Shown here piece after piece: positions 45,039-53,340 of a DNA stretch of 64,000 nt. The notes below the pieces were generated by a model. That model saw nothing but the letters and a program-made list of their open reading frames with translations, did no database searches and was not told where the DNA came from. Source of the DNA: Nitrospira sp. (lineage in GTDB: Bacteria > Nitrospirota > Nitrospiria > Nitrospirales > Nitrospiraceae); contig JALHPO010000002.1 in NCBI GenBank assembly GCA_022842445.1, forward strand, positions 124,001 through 188,000. The letters are read 5' to 3'. Each line of letters starts with the position of its first letter. Position 1 is the first letter of the stretch. A program made the position numbers and the translations under genes.

Positions 45039-45875
45039 CTAAAAATGACCGACGAGGGTGCTGACCGTTTCTTTGAGCTGCTTGCGTTCGACAATCATGT
45101 CAATCATGCCATGCTCCAGAAGAAACTCAGCCCGTTGGAACTGATCCGGCAACTGCTGCTTGATCGTCTGTTCAATGACGCGGGGGCCGGCGAATCCGAT
45201 CAGCGCCTTCGGTTCTGCAATAATGACGTCTCCCAACATTGCCACACTGGCCGTGACCCCGCCGAACGTGGGATCAGCCAAGATCGAAATGAAGGGTAGC
45301 TTGGCCTCACCCAGTTTGGCCACCGATGTCGAGGTCTTGGCCATCTGCATGAGGGAGAGGATGCCTTCTTGCATACGCGCACCGCCCGAGGCTGTCACCA
45401 AGATAACCGGCCGTTTCAGCTCCAGCGCCCGGTCGATGGCGCGACACAGCTTTTCTCCGACGACCGAGCCCATGCTCCCACCCATAAAGCTGAAATCGAA
45501 AATGCACAACACGACCCAGTTCCCATTGATCATGCCTTCGCCGATCACCAGTGCATCTTTGCGGCCTGTTTTTTCCTGTTGAGCCTTAACACGCTCTCGA
45601 TAGGGCTTGGTGTCATGGAACGTCAAGGGGTCTTGAGCCTCCAGATCGCTGTCCCATTCCTTGAAGGTGCCCAAATCGACGAGCAGCCCGATCCGTTCCA
45701 TGACGGAAATGGGAAAATGATAGTCGCACTTCGGACAGACCTTGTTGTTACGATCGACCTCCTTGCGATAGACGATTTCCCGACAGTGATTGCACTTGAG
45801 CCACATCCCCTCACTGCCTTTGGATCGCGGAGGCACCGCCAGCCCAGAGGTCTTTTCCTTTTTGAACCAGGCCAT
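45039..45875 (-). CDS. accD: Acetyl-CoA carboxylase carboxyltransferase, beta subunit
   Basis: The start at 45875 follows GAGGGAT and opens MAWFKKEKT, the normal N-terminus (278 residues). The zinc ribbon has CNHC and CPKC. The crotonase-like core reads VASGGARMQEGILSLMQM in the form TASGGARMQEG and PTFGGVTASVAMLGDVIIAEP. With AccA it moves CO2 from biotin to acetyl-CoA for fatty acid synthesis. folC follows. Confidence 0.97.
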   Translation of the reverse strand: MAWFKKEKTSGLAVPPRSKGSEGMWLKCNHCREIVYRKEVDRNNKVCPKCDYHFPISVMERIGLLVDLGTFKEWDSDLEAQDPLTFHDTKPYRERVKAQQEKTGRKDALVIGEGMINGNWVVLCIFDFSFMGGSMGSVVGEKLCRAIDRALELKRPVILVTASGGARMQEGILSLMQMAKTSTSVAKLGEAKLPFISILADPTFGGVTASVAMLGDVIIAEPKALIGFAGPRVIEQTIKQQLPDQFQRAEFLLEHGMIDMIVERKQLKETVSTLVGHF

Positions 45876-45997
45876 AATCGTATCCCTCGTTCGGATTTTA
45901 GTACGGCCGCAGGAAGGCCCGTCAATACCTGCGCAGAATAGCACAGCATTCCCCGCGACGCACGTGCAAAACCTCTAACATGAACGCAACGTGCTGC

Positions 45998-46705
45998 TCA
46001 CCCTCCCGTGGATGCGAATACCAGCTTCACCAACATCCATACGCCCACTCCTACGCTGGCGGCACCGGCAAATCCTTGGAGTCCGAGAAACAAGGGGCGG
46101 CTAAACGAAAGGGAACAGACCAGGGGAAGACTGATCGTGAGACCAATCGCCATCATGCCTGCAATCGACCCCACGCCGAATACAGCGATGGACAGGAGCC
46201 CTGGACCCAGCTCCTGAGTCGTGGCAAGAATGATGAGCATCAACGCCGCCGATCCGGCCAGTCCATGCGCCATACCGATACAGAGAGGACGAACCGAGTC
46301 GGTCAGCCAGTGCCGATGGCGATGATCGTCCTGTCGTTGATGACTGTGTAGATGGACATGGGCATCGCCATCGTGATGATGGCGATGCATGTGCCAGCGC
46401 TCACGGCACAGCTTCACAGCCAGGCTTCCTCCCAGCACGATCAGCAGCACTCCAACTCCGGACTCGGCAATGAGTTCAAACTGCGGTGGGATGTGAATTC
46501 CTAAGGCTAATACGACTGATCCGACGATCAGCAACGTCAACGTATGGCCGACTCCCCACCATAATCCAACCGCACTGGACGCCCGAAGGGACGGACGCTG
46601 AGCCAGAACCGTCGAAACCGCGGCAAGATGATCGGCATCGAGCGCATGCCTGATCCCAAGCAAAAAACCGAAGCCTAGCACTGCCGAATATGATGGGTCG
46701 CTCAT
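45998..46705 (-). CDS. Nickel/cobalt transporter-like membrane protein with His-rich loop
   Basis: The 235-residue protein has six to eight membrane segments. The first contains RHALDADHLAAVS, the HX4DH metal signature of NiCoT/UreH-type nickel permeases. A cytoplasmic or periplasmic loop at about 105-135 is packed with histidines (HMHRHHHDGDAHVHLHSH). It is the last gene of the moaC-moaDE-moaA run (116-base gap). Nickel or cobalt uptake is inferred from the family; specificity is not visible. TGCATG occurs twice in the gap upstream, a possible regulatory site. Confidence 0.87.
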   Translation of the reverse strand: MSDPSYSAVLGFGFLLGIRHALDADHLAAVSTVLAQRPSLRASSAVGLWWGVGHTLTLLIVGSVVLALGIHIPPQFELIAESGVGVLLIVLGGSLAVKLCRERWHMHRHHHDGDAHVHLHSHQRQDDHRHRHWLTDSVRPLCIGMAHGLAGSAALMLIILATTQELGPGLLSIAVFGVGSIAGMMAIGLTISLPLVCSLSFSRPLFLGLQGFAGAASVGVGVWMLVKLVFASTGG

Positions 46706-46821
46706 ACTATTGCATGATAAAGTGCATGTGACTATTGAAGTGGCGCGTTACGTGACACAATCCCGTGCTTGACTCAGCACTCTCTTGAACCGAACCAGCT
46801 GACGTCATCTGAATCGTGCGA

Positions 46822-47886
46822 TCATCCTCCTCGTGCATGCATTTCAAGATGCGGATCTTCTCGCAGCCGTTCAATGTCGATCAACCCACCGGCACGAAGC
46901 CCGGTCTTTTCTAATGCCTTCCGTTCTTCCGCCCCACGATCCCGGCGGGCAGTCCAACCGGACCGAATCATCTCCTTCATATACTCAGGATTTGCGCCCA
47001 TGCGAAGCGGCTTGCGCAAGTCTGTCCCCGATGCCGCATAGAGACACAAATACCATAACCCGTCGGCCGTAACGCGGCTGCGGTCGCATTGTGCGCAAAA
47101 CGGCGTCGTCGTTGAGGGAATAATTCCAAAGCTCGTACCATCCGGCAAGAGAAACCGCTGTGCCGGTGCGGATCCTCGTTCCGGCACAGGCGTGATCGTG
47201 CCATACTGCCGACTCAGTTCCTCAAGAATCGTCTCACGGGAGAGCACTTTGTCCATGGCCCATTCGTTGGCCCCGCCCACATCCATATACTCAATGAAGC
47301 GGACCTCAGCCTGATAATGCCTGGCAAACTCAATCAACGCAACCAATTCATCGTCGTTGAATCCACGTATCGCAACCGTATCCAGCTTGAGTTCGGCAAA
47401 TCCTGCCTTTTCGACCGATTCAATCCCTTCGATCACCCTGGCAAACTCATCCCGTGCGGTCAACCGGCGGAACCGTTCCGGCCTGAGGGTATCGAGACTG
47501 ACCGTCACCCGATGAAGTCCGGCATCGTAGAGTTCCCGTGCTTGATCAGCCAACAACACACCGTTCGTCGTCAGCGCAATCTCGCTAATCCGTTTATCAT
47601 GCAGAAGCAGTCTAACCAACCGCGAGACATCCCGACGCAATAACGGCTCGCCGCCGGTCAGCCTAATCTTATTCACACCCAAATCTGCGAAATAGCCGGC
47701 GAGCGTCGCCATTTCCTCAAAGCTGAGAATGTCCTCACGCGGCAGCCACACGTAATCTGCCTCCGGCATACAGTATCGGCAGCGCAAATTGCAGCGATCC
47801 GTTACGGACAACCGCAGACTCTTCAACGGGCGCCCATACAGATCTGCAACAACAGTCGAGACCGTATCATCGAACCTGTCACTCAT
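46822..47886 (-). CDS. moaA: GTP 3',8-cyclase MoaA
   Basis: The 354-residue radical-SAM enzyme turns GTP into 3',8-cyclo-GTP, the first step of molybdopterin synthesis. The SAM cluster motif is TDRCNLRCRYCMPE and the second cluster motif is PFCAQCDRSRVTADG with a later cysteine in LWYLCLYA. The C-terminus ends in GG, needed for cyclisation. It follows moaDE by 43 bases. Confidence 0.98.
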   Translation of the reverse strand: MSDRFDDTVSTVVADLYGRPLKSLRLSVTDRCNLRCRYCMPEADYVWLPREDILSFEEMATLAGYFADLGVNKIRLTGGEPLLRRDVSRLVRLLLHDKRISEIALTTNGVLLADQARELYDAGLHRVTVSLDTLRPERFRRLTARDEFARVIEGIESVEKAGFAELKLDTVAIRGFNDDELVALIEFARHYQAEVRFIEYMDVGGANEWAMDKVLSRETILEELSRQYGTITPVPERGSAPAQRFLLPDGTSFGIIPSTTTPFCAQCDRSRVTADGLWYLCLYAASGTDLRKPLRMGANPEYMKEMIRSGWTARRDRGAEERKALEKTGLRAGGLIDIERLREDPHLEMHARGG

Positions 47887-47929
47887 GTCAGCTTCCGGTG
47901 CCTATTCAAACGTTTCACTTTTCACGATT

Positions 47930-48634
47930 CTATGGGTGCTCCTCAACCCACACCTCCCCTTCAGGTGTGTGTTCAAGTTTCCAGATCGGCGTAATTTGTT
48001 TCAACTCATCGATCGCCCATCGGCACGCACGGAACGCATCGGCACGATGTTCAGCCCCGGCGACAATCAGCACGATGTTCTGACCGATCGAGATTTCTCC
48101 ATATCGATGTATGATCAGCAACTCGAGAATGTCGAATTCTTTGAGCGCTCGTTCACGGATCTCTCGCAACTTCTTCTGCGCCATCCCCTCGTAATGCTCA
48201 AAGGTGATGCTGTCCACATCACGGCCCCTCGATCGGTCACGCGCCGCCCCCAGAAACATAGAAATCCCACCGATCCGTTTCGAACGACTCCGCACCCGGG
48301 CAACTTCCGCATCGATAGAAAAATCTTCCCGCTGCACTCGCACCAGCATTTCATCGTTCACAGGAACTGGGGACGATCCTCCGGCAAATGGCGGCAACAG
48401 CGCGACTTCATCCCCTTCATGAATGACCGTCGCTTCATGGGCGATATCCTGATTCACCGATACAAGAACCTTCTTCTTATGAATCAGCTCTCCGATCTGC
48501 GGATATTCGACATCAAGAATATCAACCAAGTCTTTCACTGTATTCGAATAAGCCATTGATAAAGTTATTGACGGATGATTTCCAACCATCAGTTTTGTCA
48601 TGCCGAACAATTTGATCGTCACCATTATTTCCAC
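47930..48634 (-). CDS. MoaD-MoaE fusion (molybdopterin synthase)
   Basis: The 234-residue protein begins with MoaD (about 1-85), whose ubiquitin-like fold ends ALLPPFAGG. Normally that Gly-Gly is the free C-terminus that is thiocarboxylated. Here it runs without a stop into MoaE (about 95-234): GGISMFLGAARDRSRGRDV, then FEHYEGMAQKKLREI, RYGEISIGQNIVLIVAGAEHR and PIWKLEHTPEGEVWVEE. The same architecture is known for MoaX of Mycobacterium tuberculosis, reported to be cleaved after the Gly-Gly. Cleavage here is inferred. MoaE lysine positions look intact. Confidence 0.93.
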   Translation of the reverse strand: MEIMVTIKLFGMTKLMVGNHPSITLSMAYSNTVKDLVDILDVEYPQIGELIHKKKVLVSVNQDIAHEATVIHEGDEVALLPPFAGGSSPVPVNDEMLVRVQREDFSIDAEVARVRSRSKRIGGISMFLGAARDRSRGRDVDSITFEHYEGMAQKKLREIRERALKEFDILELLIIHRYGEISIGQNIVLIVAGAEHRADAFRACRWAIDELKQITPIWKLEHTPEGEVWVEEHP

Positions 48635-48649
48635 ACGTTCACCTGAGCC

Positions 48650-49144
48650 TCAACCTTCCCTGCTGTACGTCCCCGACTTCCCGCCCGATTTTGAAAGCAG
48701 GCACACTTCACTAAACCTCATCCCGCGGTCCACTGCTTTGCACATGTCATAAATGGTTAAGGCCGAAACGGATGCTGCCGTCATCGCCTCCATTTCAACG
48801 CCGGTCGGCCCGGTCGTCTTAGCCGTTGCCAGAACGGTGATCGAACAGCACCCATCCTGATCCGGCCGAGAATCTTCCGTGAAGGAAATGTCGACACTGG
48901 TAAGGAGGATCGGGTGGCACATGGGGATCAGATCCGGCGTTTTCTTCGCACCCATGACCCCGGCTACCTGTGCGACAGCCAAGACATCGCCCTTGGCAAT
49001 CTTACCTCGTTGAATCTTTTCAAGGGTTTCGGGCAAAAGGAAAACTCTGGCTTGCGCAGTCGCAGTCCGTTCGGTTGCATTCTTGGCCGAGATATCGACC
49101 ATCCGAGCTCGTCCAGACTCGTTGAAATGGGTGAATTCCGCCAT
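48650..49144 (-). CDS. moaC: Cyclic pyranopterin monophosphate synthase MoaC
   Basis: The 164-residue protein has VDISAKNATERTATAQARV, KKTPDLIPMCHPILLTSVDI and GPTGVEMEAMTAASVSALTIYDM as the conserved core (shown in parts; the GVEMEAMTA motif is intact). It converts the MoaA product to cPMP. It is first in the operon, with moaDE 15 bases downstream. Confidence 0.97.
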   Translation of the reverse strand: MAEFTHFNESGRARMVDISAKNATERTATAQARVFLLPETLEKIQRGKIAKGDVLAVAQVAGVMGAKKTPDLIPMCHPILLTSVDISFTEDSRPDQDGCCSITVLATAKTTGPTGVEMEAMTAASVSALTIYDMCKAVDRGMRFSEVCLLSKSGGKSGTYSREG

Positions 49145-49187
49145 TATGTGAAGCTGAATCAGTGCGTTGCAAGCATACTGCAGGCGG

Positions 49188-49217
49188 ATTATAGGAGCCG
49201 ACGAAAAGGAAGGTCAA
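49188..49217 (-). promoter_or_regulatory. Sigma-70-type promoter of the moa operon
   Basis: On the minus strand TTGACC (49217-49212), an 18-base spacer and a perfect TATAAT (49193-49188). Initiation near 49181 gives a leader of about 35 bases before moaC, too short for a molybdenum-cofactor riboswitch. Confidence 0.72.
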
Positions 49218-49358
49218 GCAGCGAGGCGGAGCCCGGCGTCATACCCCTTATGCCTGTGCATGGCTGCCATTCGCTCTGAGTCCTCCGCAGCCAGACCGGA
49301 ACAATGCCGGCAATATATGCCATGGTTAAGGGAAACCGTGCCTCAATGGAATAGAAGA

Positions 49359-50354
49359 TCAACGGCCCGGTTGCAGATGGAGAATCGTCCCCTGTTCGCC
49401 TACTGCCCAACCATGATTGGGTTCTGGAAAAGTCAGGCCGAAGATCGACGCCTTTCCTATCGAACCTTCCTCACGCCAGGAGAAGCCCGCGTCACTGGTT
49501 CTGTATACCACCCCATGTCCGCCGACAATCCATCCAGATCGAGGACTTGTAAATCGAACCTTCAACAGATCGGTGAGATTTGTGCAGCCCTTTCCGCAAG
49601 GAAATGTGCGATCGATCCAGCGTCTTCCACCGTCGCTTGTCTGAAATAGCGCTCCAGCATTCCCTACTGTCCACCCGTTGAGCGAGTCGGTAAAAAACAC
49701 GTCGAAGAGAGTCACCGCACTCTGAGTTTCTTGGGGCACCCACGTGAACCCGCCATCATCCGTCGACAAGGCAGTTCCCAGCGCGCCGACAACAGTCCCG
49801 CGCCGCTCATCCAGAAAATGCGCCGCGTAGAGCGCGGCATTCGTACCACTGGTTTGCTCGACCCACCGTTCCCCGCCATCAACCGTATGAAGAATGACCC
49901 CGGCCCCTCCAACCACCCAGCCAACGGTCGGCGACACAAACGACACATGATACAACGGTTGCTGTGTCTCAAGCGGGATACGCTGCCAGGTCTCTCCTCC
50001 ATCAGTGGTACGGCGCAGCATTCCCCCTGACCCAGCCACCCAACCTCTCTGTCGATCGGGAAAGAACAGAGAGAGTAACAGAGCAGTCGTCCCGCTGGAT
50101 GTCTTCCGCCAAGTCTTGCCCCCGTCACGGGTCGTGAGAATCACCCCGCCGGATCCCGCGGCCCAACCATTCTGAAGCCCATGGAATTGGATACTCATCA
50201 ATGTCGATTCTGTGGTGCTTTTTTGAGCCTGCACAAGCAACCCCGGCGATTCGCTCCGGGCCGGGACACAGAGCACAAGGACTGTGCAGAAGATAAGAAA
50301 AGAATACGCCGTTACCCGGAGCCCGACATACCGTGCCATTTGCCGACCAGACAT
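49359..50354 (-). CDS. Exported Ycf48-like beta-propeller protein
   Basis: The 331-residue product has a signal peptide (SFLIFCTVLVLCVPARS) and about six repeats of the type GWAAGSGGVILTTRDGGKTW, GWVAGSGGMLRRTTDGGETW, GWVVGGAGVILHTVDGGERW, a BNR/Asp-box propeller as in Ycf48/HCF136. Plant and cyanobacterial Ycf48 assists photosystem II assembly; in non-phototrophs such proteins are secreted propellers of unknown role. Its ATG overlaps the stop of the IPT/TIG gene (TAATG), so the two proteins probably work together. Confidence 0.88.
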   Translation of the reverse strand: MSGRQMARYVGLRVTAYSFLIFCTVLVLCVPARSESPGLLVQAQKSTTESTLMSIQFHGLQNGWAAGSGGVILTTRDGGKTWRKTSSGTTALLLSLFFPDRQRGWVAGSGGMLRRTTDGGETWQRIPLETQQPLYHVSFVSPTVGWVVGGAGVILHTVDGGERWVEQTSGTNAALYAAHFLDERRGTVVGALGTALSTDDGGFTWVPQETQSAVTLFDVFFTDSLNGWTVGNAGALFQTSDGGRRWIDRTFPCGKGCTNLTDLLKVRFTSPRSGWIVGGHGVVYRTSDAGFSWREEGSIGKASIFGLTFPEPNHGWAVGEQGTILHLQPGR

Positions 50355-52060
50355 TATTGGCTCGTATCCGCGTCAGGCCGGTTGTTGTTCCAATACCCGG
50401 TGTCGGGAAGCCCTTTGGTTTCGATTGTAAATGGTCCTGCCTCAAGCGTGAGCCATTTTTTGGGCGTGCAGCAGGTCCCGTCGGGAAGCACATCCCAGGA
50501 TCCTCGCCGAACGACCAGCGGACCGGTTGCCAAGTCATCGAAAAACTCTCCCTTTTTGCCGATGCCATAGAGATTCCGATGCGGCACCTTCACCACGATC
50601 TCCGAATCGGTCCAGGACTGCACCAGCGCGGCAGCACCGTTGAACAGCACTTCTGTGCGTGAGACATTGCTGATAACGGTGGAACTCGTCTCCGGTTCAT
50701 TGATCTCCACATCAAGACGCCGTTTGTAAGCTTTCTGACTCAACGCAAGCTGTGCATGTTCGGCTGTCTTGAGAAACGCTCCAAATCCTCTCCCTTTGAT
50801 CGTGACGGAGGCATCCAAACCGGCCGATTTGGGATCGTAGGACTCGATCACCGGCGTGACCACCGTAAACGCTCCGGCCTCAATCGCCAAGACGCCCCGC
50901 TCGACGCAGCAGGACCCATCGCTATGCGGGCGGTTCGCACTTCGATAGATCTTTACGTTGCCGCTCTTTGCGCTGAAGGGCACCCACACATCAATGCGAT
51001 CGTCGTTCCAGCGATAAATCACGGCCTGAACGCCGCCGATCTCCACACGATTTTCACCGGTATTGAAATCCATAAAGCTGTAGGGCGTCGCGCCGCTCTC
51101 GGAATAGAACCCGAAATGCTCTCCATTAATCCGAAGCAGCGTGCCGATAGGCGCACTCGTTGGAGTGATGGCCGTGACTCTCGGAATATGGACGGTAAAG
51201 TGCGCCAGAGTTCGCCTGCGCCCCTCCTTCACAAGACTCATCGGGCCGGAGGTCGCGCCCAGCGGCACATGCGCAACGATCACATCATCCGTCCATTGAG
51301 CGATCGTTGCCGGATGCTCTCCAATCAGAACAGAATCCTGTGGTCCTTTGCCGGCGCCGAACCCCTCTCCGAACAACACCACTTTGGTGCCGACCGGCCC
51401 GCTAACCGGATCAACACGCACGGAGGGGATTAAAGAGAGTGACACAGCATTGCTGCGCGCGTATTCTACCGGCGCGCAACAGGATCCATCCGGCAGCGGG
51501 TCAGAGGAAGCCAGCCGGACCACAATCTCTCCACCCGATACGTTCGCGGGAACCTCCAGTTCGATTCGATCATCCTTCCACCGCCTGGGACGCACGACTA
51601 CACCGCCGACCGTGACATCGTTCACGCCGAACATGGTGTTTGGATCACGGGCTCCCGCCGTCATGCCGAAATTGCGCCCCGTGATCTGGACCAACGCGCC
51701 GCGTTCAGCTTCCGCCGGCGTGACGGTGTCAATCTGCGGCATGACTACCGCGACGCTCCCCGCCTCTATCTTCTTTTTCCCAATACGCACCTCAACCGGA
51801 CCACTGGCAGCTTTGAAAGGCACCTTGATCTCGATCAAGTCCGGCTCCCATCGCTGAACCAAGGCAGGAACGCCACTCACCGTGACTTTGTTGGACTGGA
51901 CCGACTGGAACGTCCCAAATCCTTTTCCGCTGATCGACAGAGTTGCGCCCGGTGGAACTGACCGGGACGATAGTTCGATCGGAGCCGTTCCCGCCCACAC
52001 TGCAGAGACGAATCCACCCAAAAGGATGACGCACGCAACTAATGCTCTCACTGTCGTCAT
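50354..52060 (-). CDS. Exported IPT/TIG-repeat protein with DGSCC motifs
   Basis: From ATG 52060 (GGAAAGG upstream) the product has 568 residues: signal peptide (VRALVACVILLGGFVSAVWA), then five IPT/TIG domains at about 27-105, 108-205, 211-290, 293-400 and 403-545. Each shows the G..GTLL.I.G..FG pattern and IEV.VP strand (DLIEIKVPF, DRIELEVPA, DVIVAHVPL, DRIDVWVPF, SEIVVKVPH). Domains 2, 4 and 5 carry a vicinal cysteine motif DG(S/T)CC at about 191, 381 and 527. Surface or periplasmic binding or structural role inferred. Confidence 0.88.
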   Translation of the reverse strand: MTTVRALVACVILLGGFVSAVWAGTAPIELSSRSVPPGATLSISGKGFGTFQSVQSNKVTVSGVPALVQRWEPDLIEIKVPFKAASGPVEVRIGKKKIEAGSVAVVMPQIDTVTPAEAERGALVQITGRNFGMTAGARDPNTMFGVNDVTVGGVVVRPRRWKDDRIELEVPANVSGGEIVVRLASSDPLPDGSCCAPVEYARSNAVSLSLIPSVRVDPVSGPVGTKVVLFGEGFGAGKGPQDSVLIGEHPATIAQWTDDVIVAHVPLGATSGPMSLVKEGRRRTLAHFTVHIPRVTAITPTSAPIGTLLRINGEHFGFYSESGATPYSFMDFNTGENRVEIGGVQAVIYRWNDDRIDVWVPFSAKSGNVKIYRSANRPHSDGSCCVERGVLAIEAGAFTVVTPVIESYDPKSAGLDASVTIKGRGFGAFLKTAEHAQLALSQKAYKRRLDVEINEPETSSTVISNVSRTEVLFNGAAALVQSWTDSEIVVKVPHRNLYGIGKKGEFFDDLATGPLVVRRGSWDVLPDGTCCTPKKWLTLEAGPFTIETKGLPDTGYWNNNRPDADTSQ

Positions 52061-52297
52061 AGCGACCTTTCCACTAATACAAACCGATGATGACTGAACA
52101 TAGCGCGTCCCATCAAGCACACACCTACTCAAACAGACCGATCGGACTATAACAATCGATTTTTTCCGGAGTCAAGGCAGGAGAGCGGACATGTAGTCTC
52201 TGGCAATCAAGTCTGGAGGCCCATGCACCGATAAAGCCATACAGAACGCGGCACGGCTGTGCAGTGACAACCTGACAAGGGAGCTGGTCCAAACGTT
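52061..52297. other. Divergent gap between the IPT/TIG and receiver genes
   Basis: This 237-base gap must hold promoters for two divergent units. I see a TATAAC near 52149 but no matched -35, so no promoter is assigned. Confidence 0.35.
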
Positions 52298-52819
52298 ATG
52301 GCGCTGACAGAAATTCACCGACCCGGCACCACTCGCATACTGGTCGTCGATGACGATCCCGTCATCCGCGAATTCTGCACTAGAATCTTGAACCAGGCAG
52401 GCTATTGGACGCTGGCGGCATCGGGGAGTTCCGACGCGATGTGGCTGGTGACTTCGTCGGCAGACCCGTTTCATTTATTAGTGGTCGATGTCTTCCTGCC
52501 GCCCTCTCCCGATTTGCAGCTAAGCCCGATTCAGAATGTGTATCCGCCGGTAAACGGCGACGAGATGGTCCGCCGCATGCTGGCCACTGTGCGGGAGTTG
52601 CGCGTCCTGTATATCTCCAGTTCATCATACGAACACCTGCTCGAACAGGGTATCGACCTGGGAACCGCGCCATTTTCGCACAAACCTTTGGATGCAGAGA
52701 CATTCTTGCGCTCGGTGAAAGCGACCTTGGAGGCGCCTCCCCTCCGCCTCAATGTGCCCCACCATGCCACGTCGAGTCCCGATGATCATGCCGGACACAG
52801 TTCGGAACTCGCCGCGTAA
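52298..52819 (+). CDS. Stand-alone response regulator receiver
   Basis: The 173-residue protein is a single receiver domain: RILVVDDDPVIREFCTRIL (acidic pocket), LLVVDVFLPP (phosphoacceptor aspartate), and HKPLDAETFLRSVKA (conserved lysine). Between beta-3 and alpha-3 there is an insertion (PSPDLQLSPIQNVYPPVNGDE) absent from usual receivers. No output domain or kinase is adjacent; it may relay phosphate or bind a partner. The C-terminal 25 residues look disordered. Confidence 0.9.
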   Translation: MALTEIHRPGTTRILVVDDDPVIREFCTRILNQAGYWTLAASGSSDAMWLVTSSADPFHLLVVDVFLPPSPDLQLSPIQNVYPPVNGDEMVRRMLATVRELRVLYISSSSYEHLLEQGIDLGTAPFSHKPLDAETFLRSVKATLEAPPLRLNVPHHATSSPDDHAGHSSELAA

Positions 52820-52837
52820 TCGCCGCCGGATCATCAG

Positions 52838-53296
52838 CTACGACACCTGCACGATCAATTCGATTTCTATGGGGGCCTGGCGGGGAAGTTCAGCCGCGCC
52901 GACCGCGACACGGGCATGGCGGCCTGCTTCTCCGAATACTGCCACCAGGAGATCGGAGGCCCCGTTCAATACAAGCGGTTGATCGGTAAAACCGGGCGCC
53001 GACGCAATATGGCCGACCATTTTCACAATCCGCTTCACTCGATCCAGCGAACCGGCCTCGGCTTTCACGATGGCCAGGGCATTCAGCACCGCCAGCCTGG
53101 CCGCCGCCACTCCCTGCTCGATGGACACGTCGGCCCCAAGTTTGCCCGCCATGACGAGCTGCCCCTCTTTCGAGGGCAACACACCGGACAGAAACAGCAG
53201 ATCTCCCACCCTGACCACAGGAAGGTAATTCGCCACCGGTTTCGGAGCAGCCGGCAATTCGATCCCTAACTCTTTCAATCGCAGTTCGAATGACAT
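52838..53296 (-). CDS. RidA/YjgF-family protein
   Basis: TAAGGAG precedes ATG 53296, giving 152 residues. The trimer fold shows LRLKELGIELPAAPKPVANYLPV (in parts), GDLLFLSGVLPSKEG, GVAAARLAVLNALAIVKAEAG, and HARVAVGAAELPRQAPIEIE. The longer form is the type with an added N-terminal segment. Typical RidA deaminates enamine/imine intermediates; the catalytic arginine is probably that of HARVAVG. It is the last gene of a minus run after deoB. Confidence 0.92.
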   Translation of the reverse strand: MSFELRLKELGIELPAAPKPVANYLPVVRVGDLLFLSGVLPSKEGQLVMAGKLGADVSIEQGVAAARLAVLNALAIVKAEAGSLDRVKRIVKMVGHIASAPGFTDQPLVLNGASDLLVAVFGEAGRHARVAVGAAELPRQAPIEIELIVQVS

Positions 53297-53302
53297 TATT
53301 CT

Positions 53303-53336
53303 CCTTACCCCTATCCCCTCACCCTTTACCCCGTAC
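53303..53336. repeat. CCTTACCCCTATCCCCTCACCC repeat
   Basis: Short C-rich run between ridA and deoB whose reverse complement (GGGGTAAAGGGTGAGGGG) is like the repeat at 25523-25557, indicating a dispersed family. Confidence 0.5.
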
Positions 53337-53340
53337 CGTC

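Noticed and set aside
49145-49358. Molybdenum-cofactor riboswitch ahead of moaC
   Set aside because: The promoter call leaves a leader of about 35 bases, too short for the aptamer.
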